From the NCBI RefSeq assembly GCF_014161445.1, contig NZ_JABBXA010000001.1, positions 248,001 through 312,000 of the forward strand: 64,000 nucleotides of DNA, written 5' to 3'. A program made the position numbers and the translations under genes. Position 1 is the first letter of the stretch. Every line of letters begins with the position of its first letter. Origin of the DNA: Microbispora sp. H13382. Its GTDB lineage: Bacteria > Actinomycetota > Actinomycetes > Streptosporangiales > Streptosporangiaceae. This document shows, one piece after another, positions 25,380 to 36,237 of this stretch. Below the pieces are notes generated by a model. The model saw only the letters and a list, made by a program, of their open reading frames with translations. It searched no databases and was not told where the DNA came from.

Positions 25380-25678
25380 GTGATCGGGTTGTGGACGGTG
25401 ACGAGCTTGGTGCCGTCGGGGAAGGTCGCCTCGATCTGGACGGACTCCAGCATCTCGGGCACGCCCTCCATGACGTCCTCGCGCCGCAGGACCTTGCGGC
25501 CGGCGTCCATCAGGTCGGCGACGCTGCGGCCGTCGCGGGCGCCCTCCAGGAGGAAGGACGCGATGAGGGCCGTCGCCTCCGGATGGTTGAGGCGAAGGCC
25601 GCGCTCCCTGCGCTCGCGGGCCACGCCCGCGGCGACGTGGATGAGGAGCCGTTCCTGTTCGTGTGGAGTGAGCCGCAT
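25376..25678 (-). CDS. ureA: Urease subunit gamma
   Basis: 100 aa from ATG at 25678 ([27 protein letters not shown]...), the canonical start and length for UreA; longer in-frame starts run into the divergent urtA region. First gene of the leftward urease operon, back to back with urtA. Confidence 0.96.
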   Translation of the reverse strand: MRLTPHEQERLLIHVAAGVARERRERGLRLNHPEATALIASFLLEGARDGRSVADLMDAGRKVLRREDVMEGVPEMLESVQIEATFPDGTKLVTVHNPIT

Positions 25679-25859
25679 GGCGGGACGATAGGTACCCGCG
25701 GTTTCCCCCGCGTTACCCACTGATTTCGTATGCGTATCCGGACGGCGGTGAGCCTTCGCTAATGACTTGTTAACGCCCGGGATTTCGGCGGGAAATACCG
25801 CGCGCCCACCTTGACGGCAGACGGATCGGCGCGGGGGCCGTAGCGGCAAGGAGAGGCAA
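25679..25859. promoter_or_regulatory. Divergent promoter region between the urease and urea-transport operons
   Basis: A 181-bp interval carrying both promoters. Loose matches to actinomycete GlnR half-sites (GTTAC at 25712, GTTAAC at 25769, each followed 6 nt later by a TTTC-containing block) are present but too degenerate to call. A ribosome site AAGGAGAGG precedes urtA. Co-regulation by nitrogen status is expected from gene content. Confidence 0.4.
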
Positions 25860-27086
25860 TTGCGGAACTCATTATGGCGTGCCGGAGCGGTGTTCGCTCT
25901 CGCGGCCGCGACGCTCGCGGCGTGCGGCGGGCAGTCCTCAACAAGCGGTACATCTGCCTCATCTGGGGGTTCTGACACCATAAAAGTCGGCATCCTGCAC
26001 TCCCTCAGCGGCACGATGGCCATCAGCGAGGTCACGGTCAGGGACGCCGAGCTGCTCGCGATCGAGGAGGTCAACGCGGCCGGCGGCGTGCTGGGCAAGA
26101 AGCTGGAGCCCGTCGTGGAGGACGGCGCCTCCGACTGGCCGACGTTCGCGGAGAAGGCCACCAAGCTCATCGCGCAGGACAAGGTCGCGACCGTCTTCGG
26201 CGGCTGGACGTCGGCGAGCCGCAAGGCGATGCTCCCGGTCTTCGAGAAGCGCAAGGCGCTGCTGTGGTATCCGGTCCAGTACGAGGGCCTGGAAAGCTCG
26301 CCGTACATCTTCTACACGGGCGCGACGACCAACCAGCAGATCGTCCCCGGGCTCGACTATCTGAAGGAGAAGGGCAAGAAAAAGCTCTTCCTCGTCGGCA
26401 GCGACTACGTCTTCCCGAGAACCGCGAACAAAATCATCAAGGCGTACGCCGCGGCGAACGGGATGGAGGTCCTCGGCGAGGAGTACACCCCGCTCGGGCA
26501 CACCGAGTACAGCACGCTGGTCAACAAGATCGTCGAGGCGAAGCCGGACGCGGTCTTCAACACCCTGAACGGCGACAGCAACGTCGCGTTCTTCAAGCAG
26601 CTCAAGAGCACCGGGATCAGCGCCGACCAGATGCCGGTCATGTCGGTGTCCGTGGCCGAGGAGGAGGTCAGGGGCATCGGGGTCGACAACGTCGCCGGGC
26701 ACCTCGTGGCCTGGAACTACTACCAGACGACCGACACCCCGGCGAACGAGAAGTTCGTCGCCGCGTTCAAGGCGAAGTACGGCGCCGACAAGGTGACCTC
26801 CGACCCGATGGAGGCCGGATACAACGCCGTCCACCTGTGGGCCGAGGCCGTCAAGAAGGCCGGGAGCACCGACGTGGAGGCCGTCAAGAAGGCCGCCGGC
26901 GGGGTGTCCCTGGACCGCCCAGAGGGCAAGGTCACCATCGACGGCGACAACCAGCACGTCTACAAGACCGCGCGCATCGGGGTCGTCCAGCCGGACGGCC
27001 AGATCAAGGAGGTCTGGAACTCCGGCGAGCCGATCAAGCCCGACCCCTACCTCAGGACGTACCCCTGGGCCGGCGGCCTGGTCTGA
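25860..27086 (+). CDS. urtA: Urea ABC transporter substrate-binding lipoprotein UrtA
   Basis: 408 aa, TTG start supported by AAGGAGAGG a few nt upstream. The lipoprotein signal ends in LAAC (cysteine 22), followed by a Ser/Gly linker. The type-I periplasmic fold has the UrtA-specific blocks [41 protein letters not shown] and [12 protein letters not shown]. It captures urea outside the membrane for the UrtBCDE importer. First gene of an operon divergent from urease. Confidence 0.95.
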   Translation: MRNSLWRAGAVFALAAATLAACGGQSSTSGTSASSGGSDTIKVGILHSLSGTMAISEVTVRDAELLAIEEVNAAGGVLGKKLEPVVEDGASDWPTFAEKATKLIAQDKVATVFGGWTSASRKAMLPVFEKRKALLWYPVQYEGLESSPYIFYTGATTNQQIVPGLDYLKEKGKKKLFLVGSDYVFPRTANKIIKAYAAANGMEVLGEEYTPLGHTEYSTLVNKIVEAKPDAVFNTLNGDSNVAFFKQLKSTGISADQMPVMSVSVAEEEVRGIGVDNVAGHLVAWNYYQTTDTPANEKFVAAFKAKYGADKVTSDPMEAGYNAVHLWAEAVKKAGSTDVEAVKKAAGGVSLDRPEGKVTIDGDNQHVYKTARIGVVQPDGQIKEVWNSGEPIKPDPYLRTYPWAGGLV

Positions 27087-27095
27087 CGGGCCGAC

Positions 27096-27950
27096 ATGGA
27101 GGGAATGGTCAACCAGCTGCCGATCGGGCTGTCGATCGGAGCGGTCCTGCTGCTCATCGCCCTCGGGCTGACGTTCACCTTCGGGCAGATGGGCGTGATC
27201 AACATGGCTCACGGCGAGTTCATCATGGCGGGGGCCTACACGGCCTACCTGCTCCAGGGCGTGGGCTTCCTGGTCGCCCTCCCGGCCGCCTTCGTGGTGG
27301 CCGGGGTCATGGGCCTGATCCTGGAGCGCACGCTGATCCGGCGCTTCTACGGCCGCCCACTGGACACGCTGCTGCTCACCTGGGGCGTCAGCCTCATGCT
27401 CCAGCAACTGGCCCGTGACCTGTTCGGGGCGCCCAACGTGCAGGTCGCCTCGCCCGCCTGGCTGCGCGGCGGCGCCGGGATCCTGCCGTACAACCGGCTG
27501 TTCATCCTGGCGCTCGCCGCGGCGTCGGTGCTCGCGATCTGGGCGTACATGAACCGGACCGGGCAGGGGCGGCGCATGCGGGCGGTGATGCAGAACAGGA
27601 GGCTCGCGGCCACGAGCGGTATCGACACCGGAAGGGTCGACCAGCGGACGTTCTTCATCGGCTCCGGCCTCGCCGGGGTCGCGGGGGTCGCGCTCACGCT
27701 GATCGGGCCGGTCGGCCCGGCGCTCGGGACGTACTACATCGTGGACGCGTTCCTCGTGGTCGTCGCGGGCGGCCTGGGACAGCTCCGCGGCGCGGTGCTG
27801 GCCGCGATCGGCCTCGGCCTGCTGAACTCCTACGCCGAGTTCTGGAGCGACGCCAGCCTCGCCAAGGTCGTGGTCCTCGTGGCGATCATCGGCTTCCTGC
27901 AGATCCGGCCGCAGGGGCTGTTCTTCGTCCGATCGCGGGCGCTCACATGA
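27096..27950 (+). CDS. urtB: Urea ABC transporter permease UrtB
   Basis: 284 aa with about eight hydrophobic segments. LivH-like permease blocks are visible (LGLTFTFGQMGVINMAHGEFIMAGAY; VVAGGLGQLRGAV). It forms the membrane channel with UrtC. It starts 9 nt after urtA and overlaps urtC by 4 nt. It lacks the long soluble N-terminal region found in some proteobacterial UrtB proteins. Confidence 0.93.
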   Translation: MEGMVNQLPIGLSIGAVLLLIALGLTFTFGQMGVINMAHGEFIMAGAYTAYLLQGVGFLVALPAAFVVAGVMGLILERTLIRRFYGRPLDTLLLTWGVSLMLQQLARDLFGAPNVQVASPAWLRGGAGILPYNRLFILALAAASVLAIWAYMNRTGQGRRMRAVMQNRRLAATSGIDTGRVDQRTFFIGSGLAGVAGVALTLIGPVGPALGTYYIVDAFLVVVAGGLGQLRGAVLAAIGLGLLNSYAEFWSDASLAKVVVLVAIIGFLQIRPQGLFFVRSRALT

Positions 27951-29011
27951 CCGCCCTCACGGTCTCGCGCCGGGTCCTGACCGGCCGGTGGCAGGGCCCC
28001 GCTGCCTTCACGGCGGTGGCGGTGCTCGCCCTGGTGGTGGCGCCGCTGCTGCTGGAGCCGTTCCGCCTCGGCCTGCTGGCCAAGTATCTCTGCTACGCGA
28101 TCGTGGCACTGGGCATCGGCCTCGCCTGGGGGCAGGGCGGCATGCTCACGCTCGGGCAGGGGGTGTTCTTCGGCCTCGGCGGCTACGCGATGGGCATGTA
28201 TCTCAAGCTCAACGACGCCGCCGGGGACCTGCCCGACTTCATGGTCTGGAGCGGGGTGGAGAAGCTGCCGGCGCTGTGGAAGCCGTTCGGCAACCCGGTC
28301 TTCGCGCTGGCCATGGTCGTCGTGCTGCCGGTCGCGGTCGCGCTGCTGCTCGGCGCGCTGGTGTTCCGCCAGCGCGTACGAGGGGCGTACTTCGCGATCC
28401 TCACCCAGGCGCTGGCGGCGGCGCTGGTGATCCTGCTGGTCGGGCAGCAGGGGCTGACCGGCGGCACGAACGGCCTGACCAACTTCTTCGACTTCTTCGG
28501 CCGCGACGTGGCGGCCGACGAGACCCAGCGGGGCCTCTACCTGCTGGTGGCGGCCGTGCTCGGGGCGCTCTACCTGGGCGCCAGGCAACTCGTCCGCAGC
28601 CGGTTCGGACGGCTGCTGCTCGCGGTCAGGGACGGCGAGGACCGGGTGCGCTTCCTCGGGTACGACCCCGCCACGGTGAAGACGCTGACCTTCGCCGTCT
28701 CGGCCGGCATGGCCGGCATCGCGGGGGCGCTGTTCGTGCCCGTGGTCGGCATCATCTCGCCGGCCCTTCTCGGGGTCGTGCCCTCGCTCGAACTCGTCGT
28801 AGCGGTGGCCGTCGGCGGCCGGTTCGCGCTGGCCGGCGCGGTGCTCGGCGCGGTCGTTATGGGGTACGCGCGGACGTACTTCAGCGAGGAGCTCCCGGAC
28901 GCCTGGCTGTATCTGCAGGGCGCCCTGTTCGTGCTCGTCATGACGCTGGCGCCCAAGGGCATCGCGGGCCTGGCCGCCGCTCTCGTACGGAGAAGGGAGG
29001 CGAGGGCGTGA
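27947..29011 (+). CDS. urtC: Urea ABC transporter permease UrtC
   Basis: 354 aa, ATG overlapping the urtB stop. LivM-like membrane protein with ~9-10 hydrophobic segments. Typical blocks are GLAWGQGGMLTLGQGVFFGLGGYAMGMYLKL, GLTGGTNGLTNF and GPALLGVVPSLELVVAVAVGGRF-type sequence near the end. Pairs with UrtB. Its TGA overlaps the urtD GTG. Confidence 0.93.
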   Translation: MTALTVSRRVLTGRWQGPAAFTAVAVLALVVAPLLLEPFRLGLLAKYLCYAIVALGIGLAWGQGGMLTLGQGVFFGLGGYAMGMYLKLNDAAGDLPDFMVWSGVEKLPALWKPFGNPVFALAMVVVLPVAVALLLGALVFRQRVRGAYFAILTQALAAALVILLVGQQGLTGGTNGLTNFFDFFGRDVAADETQRGLYLLVAAVLGALYLGARQLVRSRFGRLLLAVRDGEDRVRFLGYDPATVKTLTFAVSAGMAGIAGALFVPVVGIISPALLGVVPSLELVVAVAVGGRFALAGAVLGAVVMGYARTYFSEELPDAWLYLQGALFVLVMTLAPKGIAGLAAALVRRREARA

Positions 29012-29769
29012 CCGAGCCCCTCTTGGACATCCGCGGGCTGCAAGTCGCCTTCGGAGGCTTCCGGGCACTCGACGGCGTGGACCTGACCGTCGGCCGGGGC
29101 GAGCTGCGCTTCCTGATCGGGCCGAACGGCGCGGGGAAGACCACCCTCATCGACGTGATCACGGGCCTGACGAAGCCGACCGCGGGCACCGTGCGGTTCG
29201 AGGGGCAGGACCTCGCGGGCCGCAGGGAACACGAGATCGTCCGGCTCGGCGTGGGCCGGACCTTCCAGACCTCGGTGGTCTTCGAGGAGCTCACCGTGCT
29301 GGAGAACCTGGATCTCGCCGCGTCGTTCCGCCGCCCCCTGTGGTCGCTGCTGCGCCGCAGGCGCGGGGTGTCGGAGGAGGTCGCGGCGGCGCTGGAGACG
29401 ACCGGCCTGGCCGGGCTGGCGGACAGCAGGGCCGGGGTGCTGTCCCACGGGCAGCGGCAGTGGCTGGAGATCGGCATGCTGATCGTCCAGCGGCCCCGGC
29501 TGCTGCTGCTCGACGAGCCGGTCGCCGGCATGTCCTCCGGCGAGCGCGAGCGCACCGGCGAGCTGCTCACCGAGGTCGCCCGCGACCACACCGTGGTCGT
29601 GGTGGAGCACGACATGGACTTCCTGCGCCGTTACGCCTCCCAGGTCACCGTCCTGCACGAGGGCAGGGTGCTGACGGAGGGCTCGGTGGAGCAGGTGCGG
29701 GCCGACCCGCGCGTGCAGGAGATCTACTTGGGACGGGCGCGGGAGGGTGCCGAGGATGCTGTCCGTTGA
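29008..29769 (+). CDS. urtD: Urea ABC transporter ATP-binding protein UrtD
   Basis: 253 aa from GTG at 29008. Walker A GPNGAGKTT at 38-46. The signature LSHGQRQWLEIGMLI is the UrtD variant in which SGG is replaced by SHG. Walker B is LLLLDEPVAGM. It energises urea uptake together with UrtE. The 3' end overlaps urtE by 14 nt. Confidence 0.94.
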   Translation: MTEPLLDIRGLQVAFGGFRALDGVDLTVGRGELRFLIGPNGAGKTTLIDVITGLTKPTAGTVRFEGQDLAGRREHEIVRLGVGRTFQTSVVFEELTVLENLDLAASFRRPLWSLLRRRRGVSEEVAAALETTGLAGLADSRAGVLSHGQRQWLEIGMLIVQRPRLLLLDEPVAGMSSGERERTGELLTEVARDHTVVVVEHDMDFLRRYASQVTVLHEGRVLTEGSVEQVRADPRVQEIYLGRAREGAEDAVR

Positions 29770-30448
29770 GGGACTGGAATCGGGGTACGGCCGGGCCCGG
29801 GTGCTCTTCGGCGTCTCGCTGGAGGTGCCCGCCGGAAGCCTCGTCTGCGTGATGGGCCGCAACGGGGTCGGCAAGACGACCCTGCTCGACACCGTCATGG
29901 GCGTGCTCCCGGCGACCGGCGGGACGGTGACGTTCGAGGGCAGGGACGTCACCCGGCTGCGCCCCGACCAGCGCGTACGGCTCGGCATGGGCTACGTGCC
30001 GCAGGGGCACGAGACCTTTCCCCAGCTCACCGTGATGGACAACCTCCTGGTCACGCTGGAGGCGTCCGCGCACCGTGAGCACGCGGAGCTGGAGGAGGCC
30101 CTGGAGGTCTTCCCCCGGCTCAAGCCGCTGCTGAAACGGCCGGCGGGGTTCCTGTCCGGCGGCCAGCAGCAGCAGCTCGCGATCGCCCGCGCCCTGGTCA
30201 CCCGGCCGAGGCTGCTGATCCTGGACGAGCCGACCGAGGGCATCCAGCCGTCGATCATCCTGGAGATCGAGGAGGCCGTCGAACGCCTGCACGCGACCGG
30301 TCTCGCGATCCTGCTGGTGGAGCAGTATCTGGACCTCGCGCTGCGGCTGGCCGACGGGTTCGTGATCCTCGACGCCGGACGGGTGGTCAGGTCCGGCCCC
30401 GCACGGGAGCTCCAGGACGAGGAGGTTCACCGCCTGTTGTCCGTCTGA
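29756..30448 (+). CDS. urtE: Urea ABC transporter ATP-binding protein UrtE
   Basis: 230 aa from ATG at 29756, inside the end of urtD. Walker [10 protein letters not shown] at 34-42, signature [15 protein letters not shown], Walker [17 protein letters not shown]. LivF-like, last gene of the urtABCDE operon. A short hairpin (CCGCAC-N5-GTGCGG, 30536-30552) some 90 bp downstream could help termination. Confidence 0.94.
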   Translation: MLSVEGLESGYGRARVLFGVSLEVPAGSLVCVMGRNGVGKTTLLDTVMGVLPATGGTVTFEGRDVTRLRPDQRVRLGMGYVPQGHETFPQLTVMDNLLVTLEASAHREHAELEEALEVFPRLKPLLKRPAGFLSGGQQQQLAIARALVTRPRLLILDEPTEGIQPSIILEIEEAVERLHATGLAILLVEQYLDLALRLADGFVILDAGRVVRSGPARELQDEEVHRLLSV

Positions 30449-30644
30449 GGGCCTGTCGCCGGTCCCGGTCCCGCGCTTACGCTGGAGGGGAGGAAGCGAT
30501 CGCACGTGTGAACGCCTTCGGCCGCGCCGGAGGCTCCGCACCGCCCGTGCGGTGGGGGCCGGTCCGGACCCGGCATTGCGCACGGCCCGACCGCTTCCTC
30601 CACTGTCTCCGGCGTCGCCCCCCGAGCCGGGGCAGGATGGGCGG

Positions 30645-31694
30645 ATGGGTGAGGAACGGATCGGCCGGACGGGGCAGTCCGGCGCCGAACTGCTGGCCGC
30701 GGCCCGTTCCGGCGACGGCGACGCCTTCGGGCGCCTGGTCGGGCCGTTGCGGGACGAGCTGCGCGCGTACTGCTACCGCATGCTGGGATCGGTTCACGAC
30801 GCGGAGGACGTCGTCCAGGACACGCTGGACCGGGCCTGGCGCGCTCTGCCGCGGTTCGAGGACGACGAAGGGGACCGCGGATCCGTGCGGCCCTGGCTGT
30901 ACGCGATCGCCACGAACAGGGCGCTGACGCTCATCGAGCGGCGTGGGCGGCGCGAGCTGCCCGCCGACCTGAGCCCGGGAGGCGTACCGCCGGTCGAGGC
31001 GGCGTGGGTCGAGCCGTTCCCGGACCGGCTGATGAGCTGGACGGCGGAGCTGGGCCCGGAGGCCCGCGTCGTGGCGCGGGAGAGCGTGGAGCTGGCCTTC
31101 GTCGCCGCGCTGCAGCACCTGCCGGCTCGGCAGCGGGCCGTGCTGCTGCTGCGCGACGTCCTCGGCTACGGCGCCGGCGAGGTCGCCGGCCTGCTGGAGA
31201 CGACCGTCGCCGCGGTCAACAGCGCGCTGCAGCGGGCCCGCGGCACGCTCGGACGCCTGGTCCCGCCCACCACCCAGCAGCGGACTCTCGGCCTGCTCGG
31301 CGAACCGGCGTGGCGGGAGACGGCCCGGCGCTACGCCGCCGCCTGGGAGGCCGCGGATGTGGACGCCATCGTGGCGATGCTGACCGAGGACGCGAAGTAC
31401 TCTATGCCGCCGCTGACGGCCTGGTATCAGGGGCACGACGCCATCCGCGGCTTCCTGCGGAAGACGGCGCGCGAATGGCGCTGGCGTCTCCTGCCGGCGC
31501 GGGTGAACGGGCAGGTCGCGTTCGGCACCTACCTGTGGGACGACGACCGCGGCGTCTACACCGCCGCCAGCCTGGACCTGCTCGCGCTGCGCGGACAGCG
31601 GATCGCCGAGGTGGTCTCGTTCCTGGAGGCCCACCTGCCGGCGTTCGGCCTGCCGGCGGAACTGACGCGGGCGGATGTGGCGGCTGACCGATGA
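30645..31694 (+). CDS. ECF sigma factor with C-terminal SnoaL-like domain (SigX5/ECF56 type)
   Basis: 349 aa from ATG at 30645; the upstream in-frame extension is Pro-rich and unlikely to be translated. Region 2 is [32 protein letters not shown]. Region 4 is [46 protein letters not shown]. The last ~120 residues form an NTF2/SnoaL-like domain ([35 protein letters not shown]). In this group the fused domain is thought to regulate sigma activity in place of an anti-sigma factor. The downstream tandem-SnoaL gene is on the same strand. Confidence 0.88.
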   Translation: MGEERIGRTGQSGAELLAAARSGDGDAFGRLVGPLRDELRAYCYRMLGSVHDAEDVVQDTLDRAWRALPRFEDDEGDRGSVRPWLYAIATNRALTLIERRGRRELPADLSPGGVPPVEAAWVEPFPDRLMSWTAELGPEARVVARESVELAFVAALQHLPARQRAVLLLRDVLGYGAGEVAGLLETTVAAVNSALQRARGTLGRLVPPTTQQRTLGLLGEPAWRETARRYAAAWEAADVDAIVAMLTEDAKYSMPPLTAWYQGHDAIRGFLRKTAREWRWRLLPARVNGQVAFGTYLWDDDRGVYTAASLDLLALRGQRIAEVVSFLEAHLPAFGLPAELTRADVAADR

Positions 31695-31756
31695 GTTCGC
31701 CGGTCGCCGAGGGTTGTAGGCGGTGACAGCGGACGACCCGGAAGGACCGAGCGAGA

Positions 31757-32647
31757 ATGACCGACGACCACGAGCGGATCCGCGACCTGATCGAGCGCTG
31801 GGCCGAGGCGGTCCACCGCGGCGACATCGAGGGGGTGGTCGCCGACCACGCCGGCGACATCGTGATGTTCGACGTGCCGCCGCCGTACGAGGGCGTACGC
31901 GGCCTGGACGCCTACCGCGAGACGTGGCCGCCCTTCTTCGCCTGGCAGGCGCATGGTGCCTGCTTCGAGATCGAGTCGCTGGACGTGACCGCGGGGCAGG
32001 ACGTCGCGTTCGCCCACGCCCTGGTGCGCTGCGGCGGCCCGGAAGAGCTCGCGGCGAACCCGCGGACGCGCCTGCGGCTGACACTCGGCCTGCGCAGGCA
32101 GGACGGCCGATGGGTGGTCGCCCATGAGCACCACTCGTTCCCGTACGTCGACCCGGACGCCGGCTCCGGGGCGGCCGAGGAGTCCGGGGTGGCCGAGGAG
32201 TCCGGGGTGGCCGAGGAGTTCGGGGTGGCCGAGGAGGAGGTGCGCGAACTGCACCACCGGTGGTTCGCCTGCACCGCCGCCGGGGACCTGGAGGGCCTCA
32301 TGGCCGGCATCGCCGCCGACGTCGTCTCCTACGAGCACGACGGGCCGCTGCGGCACCGCGGCGTCGAGGCGGTGCGCGAGGTCTGCGCGCGCGGCCTCGA
32401 CGCCGCCGGGGACGGCGTGAGCTGGGATGTCCCCGATCTGAGGATCCTGGTCAGGCAGGACCTGGCCGTCGCGTGGGGGCTCAACCGCATCCGGGTCGAG
32501 CAGGCGGGCGGCGAGAGCGCCGAGACGTGGTCACGCGGAACCCGCGTGTTCGAGCGGAGAGACGGCACGTGGGCGATGATCCACCAGCATCTCTCCTCCC
32601 CGCACGATCCGGACACCGGCGAGGCCAGGACCGACCTGCGCCCGTAG
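31757..32647 (+). CDS. Tandem SnoaL/NTF2-like protein
   Basis: 296 aa, ATG with a GGA-rich leader (ggaaggaccg) upstream. Two NTF2-like domains, residues 1-135 (ERIRDLIERWAEAVHRGDIEGVVADHAGDIVMFDVPPPYEG) and ~160-290 (ELHHRWFACTAAGDLEGLMAGIAADVVSYEHDGP). An acidic linker made of three near-identical SGVAEE-type repeats joins them. Such folds form small pockets for steroid-like or polyketide ligands or act as dimerisation modules; no catalytic residue set can be named. It sits 62 bp after the SnoaL-type sigma factor, suggesting a functional pair. Confidence 0.75.
   Translation: MTDDHERIRDLIERWAEAVHRGDIEGVVADHAGDIVMFDVPPPYEGVRGLDAYRETWPPFFAWQAHGACFEIESLDVTAGQDVAFAHALVRCGGPEELAANPRTRLRLTLGLRRQDGRWVVAHEHHSFPYVDPDAGSGAAEESGVAEESGVAEEFGVAEEEVRELHHRWFACTAAGDLEGLMAGIAADVVSYEHDGPLRHRGVEAVREVCARGLDAAGDGVSWDVPDLRILVRQDLAVAWGLNRIRVEQAGGESAETWSRGTRVFERRDGTWAMIHQHLSSPHDPDTGEARTDLRP
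32173..32226 (+). repeat. Three tandem 18-bp in-frame repeats in the SnoaL linker
   Basis: Units GGCCGAGGAGTCCGGGGT at 32173-32190, 32191-32208 and 32209-32226 (the third has one C-to-T change). A partial fourth copy (GGCCGAGGAG) follows. The period is six codons, so copy-number change would lengthen the linker without breaking the frame. Confidence 0.85.
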
Positions 32648-33658
32648 TCAGATGTCGAGCTGCCACTGGTACCAGGTGTCGAAGACCTCGAAGCCCATCG
32701 CCTCGTTGATCGCCAGCATGTGCGGGTTCGCCACCGAATTCCAGGTGATCACACGCTCGACGGACGGCTCGCAGGCGCGGAACCAGGTGATGCCGGCGAG
32801 CTTCAGCACCAGGCCGAGCCGCCGGCCGCGGTGCGGGGCGAGGACCGTGGTCGCGCCCTGGCGGGCCCAGCCCTCCGGCCGCTCGGCGTCCACCACCAGC
32901 TGGGTGAACCCCGCGGGCTCCCCGCCGGCCGTGTGCCGGGCGATCACCGTGTAGGTCCGCAGGCCCGCCCGTGTGAGCATCTCCTCGCGTGCGCGCACGC
33001 GGTCGGCGGTCCACCGCTGGTCCTCCATCGCGAGGTCGCCCAGCGGCTCGTCGTTCATGCCCTCCGCCAGGCGGGCCATGTCGCCGAGCAGGTCGTCGGG
33101 GGTCGGCCCGGCCCACCGTTCGAGTGAGTAGCCGGTGGCGTGCCGTACGGCCCGCGCTCGGAGGAGTTCGAGGCCGGACCAGTCGGCCGTGCGCAGGTCG
33201 AGCACCAGCCGGGTCTCGGTGGAGGCCGGGGAGAACCCGCGGGCCTTGGCGAACGCCGTGCCCGGCCCGTCCGCCGGCGCCTCGGCGATCAGCACGCGTC
33301 TGCCCTCGTCGCGCGCCCGGCCGATCGCGTGGTCGAGCAGCATGCCGCCCACGCCCTCGCGCCGTCGCCGTGGATGCGTCATCAGCCGGAGCAGGGCGAG
33401 GTGGGTGTTGTCGTCCTGCGGGAGGTGGAGGATGTGGCCGCCGGCGACCCGGTCGCCGTCGCACGCCGCCCACGCCTCGGCACGCTCGCCGCCCGACCCG
33501 CTCCGGACGCTCGCCGCGAAGTGCCGCCACGACATCGCGGGACCCGGATCGTCGCAGGCCCGGGACACGGCGTACAGACCGGCCAGGGGGGAGTGGCCCG
33601 CGGGGCCGTCGGGGTCGTCTTCCTCCTGCGCCGCGGGGACGACGCGCATCATGTGCAT
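32648..33658 (-). CDS. Two-domain GNAT acetyltransferase
   Basis: 336 aa from ATG at 33658 (further in-frame ATGs follow; a GTG at 33706 is also possible). The N-terminal GNAT domain has the acetyl-CoA loop as RRRREGVGGMLLDHAIG. The C-terminal domain has a similar loop PHRGRRLGLVLKLAGI and ends in NSVANPHMLAINEAMGFE, which is typical of N-acetyltransferases in aminoglycoside or mycothiol-related families. Substrate unknown. It converges on the SnoaL gene with no gap. Confidence 0.8.
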   Translation of the reverse strand: MHMMRVVPAAQEEDDPDGPAGHSPLAGLYAVSRACDDPGPAMSWRHFAASVRSGSGGERAEAWAACDGDRVAGGHILHLPQDDNTHLALLRLMTHPRRRREGVGGMLLDHAIGRARDEGRRVLIAEAPADGPGTAFAKARGFSPASTETRLVLDLRTADWSGLELLRARAVRHATGYSLERWAGPTPDDLLGDMARLAEGMNDEPLGDLAMEDQRWTADRVRAREEMLTRAGLRTYTVIARHTAGGEPAGFTQLVVDAERPEGWARQGATTVLAPHRGRRLGLVLKLAGITWFRACEPSVERVITWNSVANPHMLAINEAMGFEVFDTWYQWQLDI

Positions 33659-33732
33659 GCCGACAAGAATTCCGCACACCCTGTCAGGGACGCGACTCGT
33701 TTTCACATCGTGGAACCGCGGTGGTGAGGGGT

Positions 33733-33978
33733 CTACTGCATGTAGTTCTCGACCTCGTCGGCCGGGCGGGGGGAGGCGTAGTCGGGGTCCTCGCCCACGT
33801 CGCGCCGGGCGCGGCGCTGGCGCAGGAGGTCCCAGCAGCGGTCGAGCTGCTCTTCCAGCGAGGAGATCCTGTCGTGCTCCTCCTCGGAGGTCAGCTCGCC
33901 CGCGACCAGCCGTTCACGCAGCGAGTGCTCCTCGTCGACCAGCTCGCTGATCTGCTTGAGGATGTCGTTGTCCTTCAT
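33733..33978 (-). CDS. DUF2630 protein
   Basis: 81 aa, ATG at 33978 with a GGAGG-type site just upstream. Highly charged and helical (ILKQISELVDEEHSLRERLVAGELTSEEEHDRISSLEEQLDRCWDLLRQRRARR), with a conserved tail DPDYASPRPADEVENYMQ. This is the actinobacterial DUF2630 family, probably a small coiled-coil protein. Function unknown. It reads away from leuA. Confidence 0.85.
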   Translation of the reverse strand: MKDNDILKQISELVDEEHSLRERLVAGELTSEEEHDRISSLEEQLDRCWDLLRQRRARRDVGEDPDYASPRPADEVENYMQ

Positions 33979-34078
33979 GCGGCCTCCTTCGCATCACGGC
34001 TCACCCTAACCCGGTGCTCCGTCTCGGAATGTGATCGGGTGTCTCTTCCGCTGGAGGGCGTCTGCTAGTCTGCTTGGC

Positions 34079-34123
34079 ATGCTGCGCGGTCTCCTTCTTA
34101 TCCGCCGCGGCGAGGGCCTGTAA
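34079..34123 (+). CDS. leuA leader peptide
   Basis: A 14-codon open frame (MLRGLLLIRRGEGL) with four leucine codons, three of them consecutive (CTC CTT CTT), 133 bp before leuA. Its end overlaps the left arm of a strong hairpin. The layout is that of a leucine-responsive transcription attenuator, which comparative work has described upstream of leuA in several actinobacteria. Confidence 0.75.
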   Translation: MLRGLLLIRRGEGL

Positions 34124-34145
34124 GAGGCCGGCTCCCTCGCCGCGG
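34105..34145 (+). promoter_or_regulatory. leuA attenuator hairpin
   Basis: Perfect 12-bp arms CCGCGGCGAGGG (34105-34116) and CCCTCGCCGCGG (34134-34145) with a 17-nt loop, spanning the last codons and stop of the leader peptide. Ribosome stalling at the leucine codons would change whether this stem forms. The alternative downstream terminator stem was not resolved by eye. Confidence 0.65.
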
Positions 34146-34205
34146 TGCGAGAGTCATGCGCGTCGGCCGCCCTGGTTTTTTCCAACGGCGCCCCTTTTCC
34201 GATGA

Positions 34206-35981
<1,776 letters not shown>

Positions 35982-36093
35982 CGTCCCCCCGATTCTCGCG
36001 GTGACACGGCATGACCTGCGCCGTCACTGCTCATGACCTTGCCCAAAATCGCAAGCGTATGTCCTGACCGGCCCATAAGGCGGTCGTGATCAC

Positions 36094-36136
36094 GCGAAAG
36101 GCGGCAACCGGGAGATCCCCGACTGCCGCCTTTCGC
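36094..36136. terminator. Strong hairpin terminator after leuA
   Basis: Perfect 13-bp arms GCGAAAGGCGGCA / TGCCGCCTTTCGC around a 17-nt loop, 112 bp past the leuA stop. The arms are rich enough in A/T on the outside (AAAG/CTTT) to act in both directions. Confidence 0.8.
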
Positions 36137-36237
36137 ATGTCTCATGATCGACGGCGACGTCGAGATTCACAGTCGCGGGCACAATGGATCATGCAACGAC
36201 ACATGCCCCCTCCTTTATGGGTTAGGACGTCCTGCGC

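Noticed and set aside
25679..25859. Possible GlnR boxes between ureA and urtA
   Set aside because: Only one half-site of each candidate resembles the consensus; too degenerate to report as sites, though nitrogen control remains plausible.
30508..30927. Rightward 139-codon open frame at the urtE downstream region
   Set aside because: Overlaps the ECF sigma gene in another frame and has shadow-like Arg/Pro/Ser composition.
36001..36237. RNA gene or riboswitch between leuA and the secreted protein
   Set aside because: The structured part is a simple terminator; nothing else matches a known RNA family by eye.
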